This document shows, one piece after another, positions 1 through 8,241 of a stretch of 37,619 nt of DNA. The translations under genes and the position numbers were made by a program. Position 1 is the stretch's first letter; every line of letters begins with the position of its first letter. The DNA lies in NCBI GenBank assembly GCA_905235505.1, contig CAJOMJ010000023.1, forward strand, positions 1 to 37,619. The letters run 5' to 3'. The notes below the pieces were generated by a model. That model saw nothing but the letters and a program-made list of their open reading frames with translations, did no database searches and had not been told where the DNA came from. This DNA is from Paludibacteraceae bacterium. GTDB taxonomy: Bacteria; Bacteroidota; Bacteroidia; Bacteroidales; Paludibacteraceae.

Positions 1-231
1 GATATTTGCGGAGTGGGGGTGTTGTGGGTAGATATTTGGTGTATTGCGGGTGTATGGTAAGGGTATTGTGGAGGTATTGATGTGTTATTGTGGGTGTTGA
101 CGGGTGGAGGGAGACGTGACAGTGTCGCGTCTCTACGAGATATACTAATGTAGATAATATGAGGCGGGGAGGGTGAATTATGGTTATGTACATTAGTTAT
201 AATGGAAAGTTTGATATTATTATTGTTTTTA
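1..231. other. Gene-free upstream stretch, G/T-rich
   Basis: I find no supportable gene here: all three plus frames hit stops early and no recognisable protein end is seen. The first 110 bases are strongly G/T-rich on the plus strand, with loosely repeated GGTATTG and GTGGGTGTTG words. A 23-bp palindromic repeat lies at 111-133 and is listed separately. In related genomes murG usually precedes murC. If its end is here I cannot recognise it. Confidence 0.5.
111..133. repeat. Palindromic intergenic repeat, copy 1
   Basis: A 23-base element whose outer arms GAGACG and CGTCTC and inner arms GACA and TGTC pair around a single central G, leaving one T-G wobble pair in between. A second copy with four differences lies at 1825-1847, just upstream of ftsQ. 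This resembles the short dispersed palindromes (REP-like) found between genes in many genomes. Function is unknown. Confidence 0.55.
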
Positions 232-232
232 T

Positions 233-264
233 GTTGTAGATATTGAATATATTTTGTACCTTTG
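233..264 (+). promoter_or_regulatory. Bacteroidota-type promoter for murC operon
   Basis: The -7 element TACCTTTG is at 257-264 and fits TAnnTTTG exactly. A GTTG at 233-236 (consensus TTTG) lies 20 bp upstream, the usual spacing. Transcription should start near 268-270, giving a leader of about 70 nt before murC. No further match to this pattern was seen before ftsQ, ftsA, ftsZ or yqeY, so this may drive the whole division cluster. Confidence 0.65.
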
Positions 265-268
265 CAAC

Positions 269-314
269 GGGTAATGTGTCTTGGTGCCGGAAGGTGCGGC
301 GGGGTGCATTGCCC
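269..314 (+). promoter_or_regulatory. Possible stem-loop in murC leader
   Basis: GGGTAATG at 269-276 can pair with CATTGCCC at 307-314 (one G-U pair), enclosing a second short stem GCCG (286-289) with CGGC (297-300). It would form at the very 5' end of the predicted murC mRNA. It could stabilise the message or be chance. No riboswitch class is recognised. Confidence 0.3.
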
Positions 315-339
315 ATGAGACAAGATACAGACGGACAGT

Positions 340-1776
340 ATGATAGACACTAATGTGACATCGGTTTTCTTCCTTGGAATAGGCGGTATAGGGATGAGTG
401 CGATAGCGAGATATTTTCGCTCCCGTGGTTTTCAGGTGGCGGGTTATGACCGTACGCCATCGCCTTTGACTGAAGGTTTGGAGCAGGAGGGGATAATTGT
501 GGTGTTTGATGACTCGGTGGAGTCATTGCCTGAGAAGTTCAGGGACAAGACTCACACATTGGTGGTGCGCACGCCTGCGGTGCCTGAGAGTCAGCGTCAG
601 TTGGTATGGTTCAGGGAGAACGGGTTTACGGTGCAGAAGCGTGCCGAGGTGTTAGGCGACATAACGCGGTTGATGCAGGCATTGTGTGTGGCGGGAACTC
701 ACGGGAAGACGACTACGAGTACGATATTAGCGCACTTGCTATATCAGTCGGACATCAATACGAATGCGTTTTTGGGAGGAATAAGCAACAACTACGGCAC
801 GAACCTGTTGTTGTCGGAAGAGAGCAACTATGTGGTGGTGGAGGCGGACGAGTACGACAGGAGTTTCTATCATTTGAGTCCGTATATGGCGGTGATAACG
901 AGTGTTGACCCTGACCATTTGGATATCTATGGAGATGCGGAGGGCTTCAGAGAGGGTTTCGAGCATTTCACGTCGTTGGTGCGCAAGGGCGGTGTACTGC
1001 TGATGAAGCAGGGTTTGGACATAAAGCCGAGAACGGCAGCGGGTGTGAAGACATATACATATTGCGGGTTGAAGGCTGATGATGCGCCTGCGCCGGATTT
1101 CTATGCGCAGAATGTGGTGGTAAAGAAGGGTGAGATATACTTTGATTTTGTGACGCCGTTGCAGACGATAGCGAATATGCGGTTGGGTGTGCCGGTGTGG
1201 GTGAACATAGAGAACAGTGTGGCAGCGATGGCGATAGCATGGCTTAACGGCGTAAAGGAGAGCGAGTTGCGTATCGGTCTTGCATCGTACAGCGGGGTGT
1301 ATAGGCGTTTTAATATACATGTGAATAACGACAAGATGGTGTATATAGACGACTATGCGCACCACCCGACAGAGATACACAACAGTATTGAGTCGATGAG
1401 GAAGTTGTTTGCGGACAGGCGTCTGACGGTGGTTTTCCAGCCGCATCTCTATACGCGGACGCGTGATTTCGCCGATGGTTTTGCGAAGGAGTTGTCGTTG
1501 GCGGATGAGGTTATCTTGTTGCCTATCTACCCTGCGCGGGAGGAGCCGATAGAGGGTGTGTCGTCGCAGATGCTATGTGAGAAGATAACGACGGAGTGCA
1601 GGTTGATGAGCAAGGAGGAGTTGATAAAAGAGATGCGCAGGAGAGTGAAGAGCAGCGGCAAGGCGGAGGTGGTAGCCACAGTGGGCGCGGGCGATATAGA
1701 CAGGTTGGTGCCCGATTTGAGCAGGGTGTTGGGGCGATACGAGAGTGAGGGTGCTGAATTAAAAAGTAAAAAGTAA
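340..1776 (+). CDS. murC: UDP-N-acetylmuramate--L-alanine ligase MurC
   Basis: Cytoplasmic ATP-dependent ligase that adds L-alanine to UDP-MurNAc, the first amino acid of the peptidoglycan stem peptide. The 478-residue length is normal for the family. The N-terminal Rossmann-like motif LGIGGIGMSA (residues 12-21) binds the UDP-sugar. The ATP loop AGTHGKTTTS is at 118-127, DPDHLDIYG at 190-198, and the Mur-ligase C-terminal DDYAHHPTEI at 337-346. The ATG at 340 directly precedes the first motif. The gene opens the murC-ftsQ-ftsA-ftsZ cluster and has its own promoter at 233-264. The last codons fall inside a heptamer tandem repeat (AAAAAGT), so the tail LKSKK is repeat-encoded and probably not functionally constrained. 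Isoleucine is often coded by ATA, as in most genes of this window. Confidence 0.97.
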   Translation: MIDTNVTSVFFLGIGGIGMSAIARYFRSRGFQVAGYDRTPSPLTEGLEQEGIIVVFDDSVESLPEKFRDKTHTLVVRTPAVPESQRQLVWFRENGFTVQKRAEVLGDITRLMQALCVAGTHGKTTTSTILAHLLYQSDINTNAFLGGISNNYGTNLLLSEESNYVVVEADEYDRSFYHLSPYMAVITSVDPDHLDIYGDAEGFREGFEHFTSLVRKGGVLLMKQGLDIKPRTAAGVKTYTYCGLKADDAPAPDFYAQNVVVKKGEIYFDFVTPLQTIANMRLGVPVWVNIENSVAAMAIAWLNGVKESELRIGLASYSGVYRRFNIHVNNDKMVYIDDYAHHPTEIHNSIESMRKLFADRRLTVVFQPHLYTRTRDFADGFAKELSLADEVILLPIYPAREEPIEGVSSQMLCEKITTECRLMSKEELIKEMRRRVKSSGKAEVVATVGAGDIDRLVPDLSRVLGRYESEGAELKSKK

Positions 1777-1787
1777 AAAGTAAAAAA
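1761..1787 (+). repeat. AAAAAGT heptamer tandem repeat
   Basis: Three perfect AAAAAGT units at 1761-1781 are followed by a partial A-run. The murC stop codon TAA (1774-1776) lies inside the repeat. Slippage by one unit would change the C-terminal tail and stop position of MurC but not its conserved domains. Confidence 0.8.
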
Positions 1788-1824
1788 GCGTTGAATGATG
1801 GTTGGGGGAGAGGACGGAGAAAAG

Positions 1825-1847
1825 GAGGTGTGACGGTGTTGCGTCTC
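1825..1847. repeat. Palindromic intergenic repeat, copy 2
   Basis: Same 23-base element as at 111-133 with four substitutions, two of which weaken the left arm. It sits 35 bp before the chosen ftsQ start, so it lies in the murC-ftsQ spacer and would be in the transcript. Two copies flanking murC suggest a dispersed element, not a site for one gene. Confidence 0.5.
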
Positions 1848-1882
1848 TACAGGATGAAAACAGAGACCTTAACGAGATTGAT

Positions 1883-2614
1883 ATGAACAAGAGTTTGAGA
1901 ATAGTGCTGACGAGTGTGGGTGCAACGGTGGCTTGTGCTTACATTTTAGGTGCGATTGTTTTCTTGCCTGACCACAAGCAGGAGCAGGTATGTCAGAAGT
2001 TTGATATTACGATAGCAGACAGCAGCAGACATCAGTTTGTATCGAGTGAGGATATGCGTAAGAGGATGCGTGCTGCGGGTGTGTTTCCGGAGAACAAACC
2101 TTTTGACGAGATAAGGACGCAGGCGGTGGAGGATGTGGCAATCAATACGGAGGTGGTGAGCAGTGCGGAGTGCTACAAGACGAGTGGGGGCGTAGTAAGT
2201 CTGAGGGTGATTCAGAGGGAGCCGTGTCTGCGTGTGATGGGGTCGGGGAACTACTATGTAGATACAGACAGGGAGATAATGCAGGCATCATATAAGACAG
2301 CGTGCAGGGTGCCGGTGGTGACAGGTCATGTGACGGAGGAGATGGCGAAGAGCGAGTTGTTTGATTTTGTGGAGTGGCTCAGCGACAATGACTTCTGGAA
2401 TGCACAGATAGAGCAGATAAACGTGCTGCATAACCATGAGGTGGAGTTGATACCGCGTGTGGGGGGGCATGTGATACTGATAGGCAGGTTGGAGAATTAT
2501 GAGCAGAAGTTAGACAAGTTGCGCGTGTTTTATGATGAGGGTTTGAGCAAGATGGGTTGGCTGCCCTACAAGGAGGTGGATTTACGGTTCAGCGGGCAGG
2601 TGGTGTGCAGGTAG
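1883..2614 (+). CDS. ftsQ: Cell division protein FtsQ
   Basis: Single-pass inner-membrane protein of the divisome, linking the cytoplasmic FtsA/FtsZ ring to periplasmic septal synthesis. The open frame extends back to 1802, but the 27 extra residues would include the palindromic repeat. I choose ATG 1883, which puts a membrane segment at about residues 4-26 (VLTSVGATVACAYILGAIVF) right after a short MNKS start. The region after it (FDITIADSSRHQFVSSEDMRKRM) is consistent with a POTRA domain. At 243 residues it is of the usual Bacteroidales size. FtsQ diverges strongly in sequence, so the name rests on topology, size and position between murC and ftsA. Confidence 0.88.
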   Translation: MNKSLRIVLTSVGATVACAYILGAIVFLPDHKQEQVCQKFDITIADSSRHQFVSSEDMRKRMRAAGVFPENKPFDEIRTQAVEDVAINTEVVSSAECYKTSGGVVSLRVIQREPCLRVMGSGNYYVDTDREIMQASYKTACRVPVVTGHVTEEMAKSELFDFVEWLSDNDFWNAQIEQINVLHNHEVELIPRVGGHVILIGRLENYEQKLDKLRVFYDEGLSKMGWLPYKEVDLRFSGQVVCR

Positions 2615-2620
2615 GGGATT

Positions 2621-2690
2621 GTTTAGAGTGGTTTAGAATTGTTTAGGATTGTTTAGTGTGGTTTAGAATGGTTTAGAGTGGTTTAGAATT
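2621..2690. repeat. Seven GTTTAG repeats at exact 10-bp spacing
   Basis: Seven hexamers GTTTAG start at 2621, 2631, 2641, 2651, 2661, 2671 and 2681. Each is followed by a four-base spacer with consensus RNTK (AGTG, AATT, GATT, TGTG, AATG, AGTG, AATT). The period is exactly one helical turn, so all hexamers face the same side of the DNA. The array starts six bases after the ftsQ stop. It may be an operator array for a DNA-binding protein or just a young tandem repeat. Nothing coding is seen in it. Confidence 0.85.
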
Positions 2691-2727
2691 GAGAGGATGA
2701 CATAAGTATCTATAAAATATATCATAT

Positions 2728-2763
2728 AAAATATTACATAATATATATAAAAAATATTACATA
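2728..2763. repeat. AT-rich direct repeat upstream of ftsA
   Basis: AAAATATTACATA occurs at 2728-2740 and again at 2751-2763, separated by ten A/T bases. The whole stretch 2700-2765 is nearly pure A/T and directly precedes the A-rich ftsA leader. No clear TAnnTTTG promoter is visible in it. It could act as a bent or easily melted upstream element. Confidence 0.55.
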
Positions 2764-2789
2764 TTAACCCAAACCAAAACTAAAACATT

Positions 2790-4088
2790 ATGGCAAAGAA
2801 ACAGAGAACGACAAGGAAAAGAAGCAGAAGGGATTGTCCGTTGTGTGCAGTAGATATCGGCAGTAGCGGCATAAGGGCGATGGCTGCGACGGAGAACCCT
2901 GACGGGACTCTTCATGTGCTTGGCATGGAGAGTGTGAACAAGTACGGACCGGTAGAGCGTGGCATTGTGAATCAGAAGTCTGAGGCAGGAATGATGCTGA
3001 GCCGGTTGCTGAAGTTTCTTGCGAACCGTATAGGATCGCAAGAGCCGATAGAGAGTGCCTATCTGACAGTAGGAGGCAAGTTGTTGCAGCTGAAGGAGGT
3101 GAGTGTGAAGCGTGATTTGATAAGCAAGAACTATATCCCAGACAAGTTGCTTGAGTCGATGCAGGAGGAGTGCAAGACAAAGATAGAGGACAAGTACAAC
3201 ATGATGGCAGTGCTGAGCACGGAGCCGATAAAGTATCTGCTGGACGGAGTGGAGCAGAGTGAGGTGCCGTCGCGGAGTCAGAAGGCGAGGTTCATAGAGA
3301 TAGTGTATAATGTGTTTGTGGGCAGGATAGAGAGCAGGGAGAATGTGCGCGGCAGTTTCGACAGGGCGAATATCTCCATAGAGCAGCAGTGGGTAAGGCC
3401 GGATGCATTGCTATCGGCTCTGGTTGATGAGAATGACATGGCTCGGGGGTGTGCAATAATTGATTTCGGAGCGCAAACCACCACGATGTCGATATACAAG
3501 AACGACAGATTCATATATACGCGAGTTATTCCGTTGGGAGGTTATGATATAAGTACCAACATACAGACTCAGGGAGTAAGTTTTGACATAGCGGAGAAGC
3601 TGAAAGAGACGTATGGTTATGCGTCGGAGGAGTATGTGGAGCAGAACCGCGTGTTAGAGGTGCGTTCGAATACAGGCGGTGAGAGCAGGGTGAGAATAAA
3701 GACGAGCACTCTTGCGCAGTTGATTCAGATGAAACTGTATGAGGCAGTGGATCCTCTGATGCAGGATTTGAAGAATTACGAGGATGAGATATCGAAGGTG
3801 TATATAACCGGCGGGGCTTGCAAGTTGCAGGGTCTGCAAGAGTATCTTCAGGCGATGACCGGGCTTCCGGTGGAGTACGGGTCGCATGCTTTATGGCTTG
3901 AGGATACGGCACCTGACGAGTATTTCTATCCGGATTATTCGGCGTTGGTAGGAACACTTGCTCTTGCGGTGGAATACAGAAAAGATTTCCCTGATGAGGA
4001 GCCTGCCCACCCTGCGCCTATCACGAGGATATGGGAGAAGATAGAGGACGGTGCTCTCTCTTTATTCACAGAAGACAACAACAAGTAA
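2790..4088 (+). CDS. ftsA: Cell division protein FtsA
   Basis: Actin-like ATPase that tethers FtsZ to the inner face of the cytoplasmic membrane. Phosphate-1 motif VDIGSSGIRA at residues 21-30, phosphate-2 IIDFGAQTTT at about 223-232, and the adenosine motif VYITGGACKLQG near 338-349 mark the actin fold. The SHS2/1C insert lies between the first two. The length of 432 residues is normal. The basic N-terminal tail (KKQRTTRKRSRR) is an extension before the first strand. The C-terminus (RIWEKIEDGALSLFTE) looks amphipathic, fitting the usual membrane anchor. The start ATG has an A-rich leader and no Shine-Dalgarno. ftsZ follows after 35 bp. A 175-bp spacer with a phased repeat separates it from ftsQ. 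Confidence 0.96.
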   Translation: MAKKQRTTRKRSRRDCPLCAVDIGSSGIRAMAATENPDGTLHVLGMESVNKYGPVERGIVNQKSEAGMMLSRLLKFLANRIGSQEPIESAYLTVGGKLLQLKEVSVKRDLISKNYIPDKLLESMQEECKTKIEDKYNMMAVLSTEPIKYLLDGVEQSEVPSRSQKARFIEIVYNVFVGRIESRENVRGSFDRANISIEQQWVRPDALLSALVDENDMARGCAIIDFGAQTTTMSIYKNDRFIYTRVIPLGGYDISTNIQTQGVSFDIAEKLKETYGYASEEYVEQNRVLEVRSNTGGESRVRIKTSTLAQLIQMKLYEAVDPLMQDLKNYEDEISKVYITGGACKLQGLQEYLQAMTGLPVEYGSHALWLEDTAPDEYFYPDYSALVGTLALAVEYRKDFPDEEPAHPAPITRIWEKIEDGALSLFTEDNNK

Positions 4089-4123
4089 CCTAAATAACTT
4101 AACCCCATAAAAATTATAACAAT

Positions 4124-5416
4124 ATGTCAGACATGTTACCACTCACAATTCAGATTCAAGACAACAGCATTATCAAGGTTCTCGGTGTAGGCGGGGGCGG
4201 CTGTAATGCAGTCAATTATATGTATCGTCAAGGGATACAGGATGTTTCATTTCTTGTGTGCAATACCGATTCGATGGCATTGGAGAAGATGTCGGTGCCG
4301 GCGAAGTTGCAGATAGGTCCGGGTCTTGGAGCCGGCGGCAGGCCTCAGGTAGCGCATCAGTATGCGGAGGAGAACGAGGAGAGGATAAAAGAGGCCTTGG
4401 ATGACGGTACGAAGATGGTGTTTATCACTGCCGGTATGGGTGGCGGTACGGGTACGGGTGCGTCGCCCGTAGTAGCCAAGGTGGCTCATGAGATGGGAAT
4501 ACTGACGGTGGGCATAGTTACCATACCTTTCGCTTTCGAGGGCAACAAAGCCATCAGGAAGGCGATGCGCGGAATAGCCGAACTGGCGCAGTTTACCGAT
4601 GCACTGCTTGTGATAAACAATGAGAAGCTGAAGTTGCTGTTTCCTGACTTCGACCTGCCCAATGCTTTTGACAAGGCGGATGAGGTGGTGTGCAATGCTG
4701 CGAAGTCGATAGCCGAGATTATCACAGTGCCCGGATATATCAACACCGATTTCCAAGATGTATATAACACTCTGAAGGACGGCAATGTGGCCATCATGAA
4801 TGTGGGTAAGGCATCGGGAGAGAACCGAATAACGCAGGCTATCAAGAATGCGCTCAATTCTCCGCTTGTGAATACCAACGATGTAAGCGGTGCGAGCAGG
4901 ATACTTCTTAACTTCTATTGTTCGCGCGAGTATGCGATACGAATGCAGGAGCTGTCGCAAGTAGAGGAGTTCTGCAACTCTGTAGGAGAGGAAGTGGATG
5001 TGAAGTGGGGAGCAAGTTATGACGACAGTCTCGGTGAGGATGTGAAGGTTACGATTATTGCCACGGGCTATAGTGTGAGTGATATTCCGGGACTTGACGA
5101 GGCGGTGCAGACGGAGGAGAAGGTGACAGTGGATCAGACTCCTCCCATAAGTATAGAGGAGGCGGCTGCGCGTTTCTATGGTCCTACCGAGACTAAACAG
5201 GAGAAGGAGGAGGTTAAGGAAGAAGATTCGGAGGACGATGAGCCTGTGATATTCATTGACGAAGAGGAGCCTGTGACCACTCCGAGACCGGAGGTAAAGG
5301 AGCCGAAGGTTGCCAAAGAGGAGACAGAGCAAGTGGTGATACCGGAAGTGAGAGAACAGAATCCGGCAGCAGGGCAAGACCTGAAGAACCGGAAACCGTG
5401 GTTCAAGAGAAGATAA
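4124..5416 (+). CDS. ftsZ: Cell division GTPase FtsZ
   Basis: Tubulin-like GTPase that polymerises into the division ring at mid-cell. The N-terminal nucleotide motif [10 protein letters not shown] is at residues 21-30, and the tubulin signature GGGTGTGAS is at 107-115. The core ends near residue 320. A long acidic, low-complexity linker (about 330-420, rich in Glu, Val and Pro) follows. The basic end [12 protein letters not shown] is the conserved-type C-terminal peptide that FtsA would bind. Total length of 430 residues is typical for Bacteroidota. It is co-directional with ftsA 35 bp upstream. Codon use shifts toward ATC and GGT compared with murC, as expected for an abundant protein. Confidence 0.98.
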   Translation: MSDMLPLTIQIQDNSIIKVLGVGGGGCNAVNYMYRQGIQDVSFLVCNTDSMALEKMSVPAKLQIGPGLGAGGRPQVAHQYAEENEERIKEALDDGTKMVFITAGMGGGTGTGASPVVAKVAHEMGILTVGIVTIPFAFEGNKAIRKAMRGIAELAQFTDALLVINNEKLKLLFPDFDLPNAFDKADEVVCNAAKSIAEIITVPGYINTDFQDVYNTLKDGNVAIMNVGKASGENRITQAIKNALNSPLVNTNDVSGASRILLNFYCSREYAIRMQELSQVEEFCNSVGEEVDVKWGASYDDSLGEDVKVTIIATGYSVSDIPGLDEAVQTEEKVTVDQTPPISIEEAAARFYGPTETKQEKEEVKEEDSEDDEPVIFIDEEEPVTTPRPEVKEPKVAKEETEQVVIPEVREQNPAAGQDLKNRKPWFKRR

Positions 5417-5504
5417 ACAACAGCGGACAGGTTATTGTGTTGCCATTGCCTTAATTAGAAGCAGAGTCAGCGCAATGACTGCCGAAAGAATATATTAAGA
5501 ACGC

Positions 5505-5530
5505 CCCGGCGGCAGAGTATTGCCGGCGGG
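5505..5530. other. GC-rich hairpin upstream of yqeY
   Basis: CCCG-CGGCA (5505-5514) pairs with TGCCG-CGGG (5521-5530) around a six-base loop, ten positions with one internal G-G mismatch. It is followed by TTAAAAAA, not a T-run, so it is not a standard terminator for the plus strand. It may be a processing or attenuation structure between ftsZ and yqeY. Confidence 0.45.
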
Positions 5531-5551
5531 TTAAAAAACAGAGACAAAGTT

Positions 5552-6004
5552 ATGAGTTTATTCGAACAGGTAAGCGAGGACATCAAGAAGGCGATGCTCG
5601 CAAAGGATAAAGTGGCATTGGATGCCTTGCGCGGGATAAAGAAAGAGTTTCTTGAGGCAAAGACAGCCAAGGGCGGTGACGGAGAGTTGCACGACGACCA
5701 GGCACTGAAGATACTTCAGAAGATGGTGAAGCAGAGAAAAGAGTCTGCGGAGATGTATCTGAGTGCCAACCGTGAGGACCTTGCAAACGATGAACTTGCG
5801 CAAGTGAAGATAATAGAGCAATACCTGCCCCAGCCAATGACAGATGCCGAGCTGACGGCAGCATTGGAGGCTATAATAAGTCAGGTAGGTGCCCAAGGTC
5901 CGCAAGACATGGGAAAAGTGATGGGTGTTGCGACCAAACAACTTGCGGGCAAGGCAGAGGGTAAGGCAATATCGATGAAGGTAAAGGAACTACTAAACAA
6001 ATAA
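5552..6004 (+). CDS. GatB/YqeY-domain protein
   Basis: A 150-residue, all-helical protein of the YqeY family, whose fold matches the tRNA-binding tail domain of GatB. Recognised by the N-terminal SEDIKKAMLAKDKVALDALRG region, the central IEQYLPQPMTDAEL and the C-terminal DMGKVMGVATKQLAGKAEGK. The length matches stand-alone family members. A role in tRNA-dependent amidation is assumed from the domain only; the molecular function is not settled. It lies 135 bp after ftsZ behind a hairpin, and its stop codon overlaps the ribosome site of the next gene, so the two are probably translated from one mRNA. Confidence 0.92.
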   Translation: MSLFEQVSEDIKKAMLAKDKVALDALRGIKKEFLEAKTAKGGDGELHDDQALKILQKMVKQRKESAEMYLSANREDLANDELAQVKIIEQYLPQPMTDAELTAALEAIISQVGAQGPQDMGKVMGVATKQLAGKAEGKAISMKVKELLNK

Positions 6005-6018
6005 GGAGTACTACATTG
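6003..6018 (+). promoter_or_regulatory. Shine-Dalgarno site deciding a TTG start
   Basis: AAGGAG at 6003-6008 overlaps the yqeY stop codon (6002-6004) and lies seven bases before TTG 6016. Strong Shine-Dalgarno sites are uncommon in this phylum. Here it supports the non-ATG start of the TPR protein, because no in-frame ATG occurs until about residue 73. Confidence 0.7.
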
Positions 6019-7476
6019 GAAGAAGGCTCGGAAGAATTTTTCAAGAATATAGATCGTATAAGCAGTCTGGTTGCGCGTTATGAAAGCAATGAGACCGACC
6101 ATGGCGGTATCTGGTTTGACACCGAAGACATAGAGGATATCTGCAACTACTATATAAACGCGGGCAATTACAGTAAAGCGGAGAAGGTGTTGCAGTTGGG
6201 AGAGCGTTTGCATCCCGGAGATGAGACTATGCCGATGATAAGAGCCAATCTGTTGGTGATGGAGTCGAAACCGGAGGAGGCGCTTGTCTTGCTTGACCAA
6301 TATCCACACAAAGAAGATTACTATTGGCATTATCTGCGATTCAGTGCTCTTGTCAATCTACAGAGGACGGATGAGGCCATTGCAGAGGCGGATATGGTTG
6401 TGATGCTTGATGATGACAAGGTGGGGGCAACGATAGATGTAGCACTTCTATTTGCCGAGACAGAGCACATAGACCTTGCCATCAGTTATTTGGAGAGGAC
6501 GGAAAAGAGTGATACAGACGAGGCGGATAAGAAGAAGTTGTATGCTTTGCTGACGCAGTATTACGGAGAGACAGGCAAGTATGAGGAAGCGTTGGCATAC
6601 ACGGAGAAGTGGATAGACGCAGACCCGTATTCTGTAAACGCATGGTGTGTGAAGGCGACGATTGAGTTGGACTGCGACAGGTATGAAAATGCCCTTAATG
6701 ATTATGATTTCGCCCTTGCCATAGACCCTCAGTGCGAGTTGGCGTTAGTAACGAAAGTGAGGTTATTGTGCCTGTTGTCGCGTGAGGATGAGGCGTTGCA
6801 GGTGCTTGATGACATGGCAGAGATGACTGCCTATCACAAGCACATAGGTCTTATGCTGAGGGGAGACATCTATTTCATGAAAGGTGATTACCGCAAGGCT
6901 CACAGTTGTTATTACAAGGGGTTCAACAACCAGTTCTTTATTGTTGACAGTGCGCACAGATATATGGAGTGCAAGGCAAAGCTTCATAAATGGCGGGGAG
7001 TGGTAAGCTTGGGAAAATTCCTGCTGCAGGTTGACCCTGATGACACGGAGGTGATAGAGCAGATGGCTGATGCATATTTCGAACTGAAAGAATATCAGGA
7101 GGCAGCCAAGATGTTCCGCAGGTATATAAAGCTTGCACCTGATGATGTGGATATACTGCTCAGATACAGCGGTTTATTGCTTGATATGGATGAGATGAAG
7201 AAGGCCTATACATATATTCACCGAGCATACAAACTGGCGCCAGACATAAGTCAGACGAACTTATTGATGGCAGTAGTATGTTACTTGCGCGGAGAGGACA
7301 AACGCATGTACAGATACTACCGCAAGGCATGTAGCATAGACAAACATTCGAAGGCTCTTTTCTTTCAGATGCTGCCCGAGGTAGAGCCTTATATCAACGG
7401 TTTGGACTCTATTGTGCGCAAATATGAGAAAGCGGGGGTGACGGATATAGACAGACTATTATTTGAAAAGAAATGA
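6016..7476 (+). CDS. Tetratricopeptide repeat protein
   Basis: A 486-residue protein made almost entirely of TPR helical hairpins, for example AGNYSKAEKVLQLGERLHPG (about 51-70), TGKYEEALAYTEKWIDADPY and LKEYQEAAKMFRRYIKLAPD. TPR arrays bind other proteins. No catalytic domain, signal peptide or membrane segment is visible, so it is probably cytoplasmic. The start is TTG 6016, backed by AAGGAG seven bases upstream and by protein-like sequence running straight from it. The stop overlaps the start of the next gene by four bases (ATGA), indicating translational coupling with the DedA-family gene. The partner is unknown. A link to division proteins is suggested only by location. Confidence 0.85.
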   Translation: MEEGSEEFFKNIDRISSLVARYESNETDHGGIWFDTEDIEDICNYYINAGNYSKAEKVLQLGERLHPGDETMPMIRANLLVMESKPEEALVLLDQYPHKEDYYWHYLRFSALVNLQRTDEAIAEADMVVMLDDDKVGATIDVALLFAETEHIDLAISYLERTEKSDTDEADKKKLYALLTQYYGETGKYEEALAYTEKWIDADPYSVNAWCVKATIELDCDRYENALNDYDFALAIDPQCELALVTKVRLLCLLSREDEALQVLDDMAEMTAYHKHIGLMLRGDIYFMKGDYRKAHSCYYKGFNNQFFIVDSAHRYMECKAKLHKWRGVVSLGKFLLQVDPDDTEVIEQMADAYFELKEYQEAAKMFRRYIKLAPDDVDILLRYSGLLLDMDEMKKAYTYIHRAYKLAPDISQTNLLMAVVCYLRGEDKRMYRYYRKACSIDKHSKALFFQMLPEVEPYINGLDSIVRKYEKAGVTDIDRLLFEKK

Positions 7477-8234
7477 AACGGCTGCTGACAATAACAATCA
7501 TAGCGTTCTGTTTGTTGCCGATATGCGGAATGTTATACGCAGAAGACAGTATTCCTAGAGCAGAGGAGCATAGGTCGCTAATAAGCAAGGTGGAGCTGTG
7601 GTATGCGGAGAATATGAACTACGGCAGTATAACGGCATTGATGGCAGTGGAAAGCAGTTTTGTGCCGTTTCCCTCGGAGATAGTGATACCACCTGCCGCA
7701 TACGTGGCATCGCATGAGGACAGTTCGCTTAATGTAAGCGGCTCGTATACGGTGAATGTGCTGCTGATAGTGTTGTTCGGTACGTTGGGTGCAGTTTTGG
7801 GTGCGATAATCAACTATCTGCTGTCAATGTGGTTAGGCAGACCGATAATCTACAAGTTTGCGGACAGCAAGTTGGGACATGTGTTGCTGTTATCGTCGGA
7901 GAAGATACAGAAGGCGGAGGTGTATTTCAATGAGCATGGGAAAGTGTCAACCTTTGTGGGCAGATTTATTCCTGCGATAAGGCAGTTGATATCTATCCCT
8001 GCGGGTTTGGCAAAAATGCCTTTCCTCAGTTTCATTGCATATACTGCACTCGGAGCGTTTCTATGGAATGCGGTGCTTGCTCTGTTAGGATATATTGCTC
8101 ACGGACAGGCGGATCTGATAAACAGGTACAGCCACGAATTGTCTGTGATAATAGTGGTTCTGCTGGTCTGCATAGTGTTAGTGCTGACAGTAAGACATAT
8201 AGTCAAACGAAAGAAGAATACAAACATCAAATAG
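7473..8234 (+). CDS. DedA-family membrane protein
   Basis: Polytopic inner-membrane protein of the DedA (SNARE-associated, VTT) family, proposed to act in lipid scrambling or proton-dependent membrane homeostasis. Seen are the family's re-entrant region SSFVPFPSEIVIPPAAYVA (about 51-69), GTLGAVLGAIINYLLSMWLGR (about 105-125) and the signature FVGRFIPAIRQLISIPAGLA with its conserved Arg residues (about 163-182). A hydrophobic N-terminus (residues 1-23) resembles a cleavable signal, which many Bacteroidota members carry. The 253-residue length fits. It overlaps the TPR gene by four bases and is followed by the PrsW-type gene after seven bases. Confidence 0.93.
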   Translation: MKRLLTITIIAFCLLPICGMLYAEDSIPRAEEHRSLISKVELWYAENMNYGSITALMAVESSFVPFPSEIVIPPAAYVASHEDSSLNVSGSYTVNVLLIVLFGTLGAVLGAIINYLLSMWLGRPIIYKFADSKLGHVLLLSSEKIQKAEVYFNEHGKVSTFVGRFIPAIRQLISIPAGLAKMPFLSFIAYTALGAFLWNAVLALLGYIAHGQADLINRYSHELSVIIVVLLVCIVLVLTVRHIVKRKKNTNIK

Positions 8235-8241
8235 TTTCAAT

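Noticed and set aside
1802..1882. N-terminal extension of ftsQ by 27 codons
   Set aside because: The extra part is encoded by spacer sequence including the palindromic repeat; the membrane anchor starts right after ATG 1883.
4247..5377. 376-codon open frame on the minus strand
   Set aside because: Antisense to ftsZ, with Arg/His/Leu-rich composition typical of shadow frames.
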